Positions 29,626 through 31,502 of a stretch of 31,502 bases of DNA are shown piece by piece; position 1 is the stretch's first letter; each line of letters begins with the position of its first letter. Source of the DNA: Chromera velia (taxonomy: Eukaryota > Sar > Chromeraceae); assembly GCA_018398765.1 (NCBI GenBank), contig JAHBMJ010001398.1:1-31502 (forward strand), in the 5' to 3' direction. The position numbers were made by a program, and so were the translations under genes. The notes beneath the pieces are model-generated. The model did not search any database, was not told the origin of the DNA, and saw only the letters and a program-made list of their open reading frames with translations.

Positions 29626-31502
29626 GGGTGGCAGACCGTGGAGACCGGACTTGACTGTAGGCACGGCAGAGTATCCTCGTTGGCTCGCCTTGTTTCTCTT
29701 TCTCTTCGTGTGCTTCTGGTTTGTCCCTCTTGTTCCTCACTTCGTCTCTCCCTTGCTCTTCTTATTCGTCCTGCCCGGCCCTGCCGCTGTCGTTAACCCT
29801 CGGCGTGATGCTTGCTTCACTTTTCCTTGGTCTGCGCGCGCTCTCTCTCTCTTCCCCTGAACTCCAGACTCCCTCGTACGGCACCAGCTTCAATCGCAGC
29901 GAGGAGAAGTTTGCCCACAAAGGGGCGCTTTCTGCGTTTATTAGGAAGGTTTGCAATTTTTCTTGATGCGCTTTGCTACAACGCATCTTCGTATAGGCAA
30001 AAGAAGCCGTCTTCTTCTCTTCCGAGCTTGTGATGTGATACTTGTGTGTGGGACTGGTCTGTAGAAAAAACGGAAGAAACTCTGCGCTGAATGTCGGAAG
30101 AAGTGTCCCTCCGACAGTCAGGACAGCTTCGTCTTTCTGCAGCAACTCAAGAAGGCAGAGGAAGCTAGGCAAGTAAACTTTACGACAGCCGGAGGCATGA
30201 GAACTCTCCTGTACTTTGTGACTTCACAAGGACTGTGTAAAGAGATGGGTGCAGTCGAAGGGTCAGAAGCCGAGGAGCGACGTGAAACGTACATGCTTCT
30301 GGTCACCAGTGTCCAGAAAGTCTGTGACTCGTTTTTCTGCTCCTGAGAATATACTTCAGTCTGGAGCCTGGCTTGCTCATGCATGCCGGTGTCTTTGCGG
30401 TAAAAGAGGAGTACTTTCCTGATGGGATCAGGGCACAGGCACGCAGATTTCATGAGTTATGACAAGCTCTGCAAGAAAGGGAGCGCAGACCACTGTGCGG
30501 TAGGGAGAGAGATTTGCTCAGTACAGCAGGACTGATGTTCTCTTTTTCTCTCTCTCTGTGTGTGTCGGTGTGTTTTTACGTTTTAGTGCGTTTTCGCCTT
30601 TTTGCCTGAACGTCTGGCTGTACGGCTCTGTACAGCACGTTTGTTTTCTTGTCTGCTCGCCCATATGTGGGTCTTTTTGGTAGAATGAGCTCGCAAGCCT
30701 TTCCAAGTTCGTAGCTTATGACTGTGTTGCTCTCTCTTATCTTTCAAAAAAAGGAAGCAAATCCGTCGATCGAGGATTGCATTCACCGTTTGCGATACTG
30801 GGGCACCCACCATCTCCTTTTCTTAGAAGGTTTGCAATTTTTCTTGACGCGCTTTGCTACAACACACATGGTCGTGTTGGCAAAGAAGTCGTCTTCTTCT
30901 CTTCTGAGCTTGTGATGCAATGCTTGTGTGTGGGACGATTTTTCTCGCTGCCAATGAGGGGCTCAAACAACTGACTTCGTGCGTCCTGTCGTTCTCACCC
31001 TTCGATTGTCCCTTCTTCACACTTGCTTGTCTGCCCTAGCTAGAAAATGAGACTTCTCTCGATTGCATACCATCTCTGGGAAACCAGGGCTTCCTTCTGC
31101 TGTGCACTTCTGCGCAAGGGAAGGAAGATGAACACTGATCGATGGGGGTGTCCGTTTCTCTTTTCGTTCTTCTTGACGTCCACCCAGAGGGTGTGGGTGG
31201 GTGGGTGGACGAGTCAGTGGATAGTGAATGTCCGTCGTGTGTGTGTGTAAAGTATCTGGCAATGCACTTCTCCATGCTGGGCCCGGCTTTAACAACCGCC
31301 TGCAGAGTTTGCGACAAAGTCGTGCAGAGTCGTGGCATGCGGATCCAGCTGTCGATGTGTGCTGGCCAGATGATGTTCCCCGGTGTATTGATCTTGAGTC
31401 AAACCTTCCTGTGCAGTAGAATGGGCTCTTAAACCTTTCCAAGTTCGTAGCTTGTGACTGTCTTGCTCTCTCTTGTCTTGAAGAAAAACGAAGCAAGTCC
31501 AT
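29626..31502 (-). repeat. Right arm of the inverted repeat, partly duplicated, running off the window
   Basis: Two units in tandem on the minus strand. The outer one (31502 to 30827) matches 21348-22020. The inner one starts with a head resembling the outer unit's head (about 30790-30690, compared with 31502-31433). It then has a different middle (30690-30057) and a tail (30056-29626) matching about 21913-22328. The tail segment of about 115 bp therefore occurs twice in direct orientation (29944-30056 and 30827-30940), 882 bp apart. The match continues at least to the last base, so the true outer edge lies outside. The inner edge is 150 bp from the HMA stop codon. Confidence 0.88.
30065..30346 (+). 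pseudogene. Exon-like open frame in the unit-specific middle of the right arm
   Basis: After a TCTGTAG word (possible 3' splice site) the plus strand is open for 94 codons to a TGA at 30344-30346. It encodes a Lys/Arg/Cys-rich start (KKLCAECRKKCPSDS), then FVFLQQLKKAEEARQ, GGMRTLLYFVTSQGLCKEMG and RRETYMLLVTSVQKVCDSFF. The composition looks like protein, and the segment is absent from the left arm. It could be a captured host exon. No family is recognised, and the opposite strand is also open for a similar length. Confidence 0.35.

Overview
The window reads as nuclear DNA of a microbial eukaryote, rich in transposable elements. Two genes carry canonical GT-AG spliceosomal introns, and the rest is nested, decayed mobile DNA, minisatellites and unclassified repeats. 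No rRNA, tRNA, CRISPR array or bacterial operon was seen. The transposon load and the plant-like metal ATPase would suit an alga-like protist such as a chromerid, but that is a guess; the sequence alone does not fix the species.

Layout. Positions 1-630 hold a 178-bp tandem repeat. Positions 1595-9360 hold a decayed Ty1/copia retrotransposon on the minus strand (gag, integrase, reverse transcriptase, RNase H). Two later insertions interrupt it: a 2,021-bp Mutator-like element with a 9-bp target duplication (4183-6203), and a 554-bp intron-like insertion with a 14-bp duplication (2353-2906). In both cases the pol reading frame is exactly restored when the insertion and one duplication are removed. 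Positions 9380-12150 carry two more degenerate coding regions of unknown retroelement type. Positions 12249-12537 contain a hammerhead-ribozyme-like motif and a 46-bp perfect palindrome. Positions 14375-15960 and 18050-18840 are 25-bp and 33-bp minisatellites, with a hAT transposase remnant between them (16245-16620). A hAT-type MITE with a perfect 8-bp target duplication lies at 20011-20394.

The main functional content is a divergent pair of metal-transport genes between 22427 and 29476. On the minus strand is a five-exon ZIP (GufA/ZupT-like) metal importer. On the plus strand is a six-exon P1B-2 (Zn/Cd/Pb) ATPase of plant HMA2/HMA4 type, with an N-terminal HMA domain and a Cys/His-rich tail. 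They share a 509-bp intergenic region, so importer and exporter may be co-regulated. The ATPase carries one in-frame TAG in an otherwise intact frame. The pair is bracketed by inverted copies of a roughly 1-kb repeat (21348-22328 and 29626-31502), whose inner edges lie 99 and 150 bp beyond the two stop codons. The right arm is a partly duplicated version that runs off the window.
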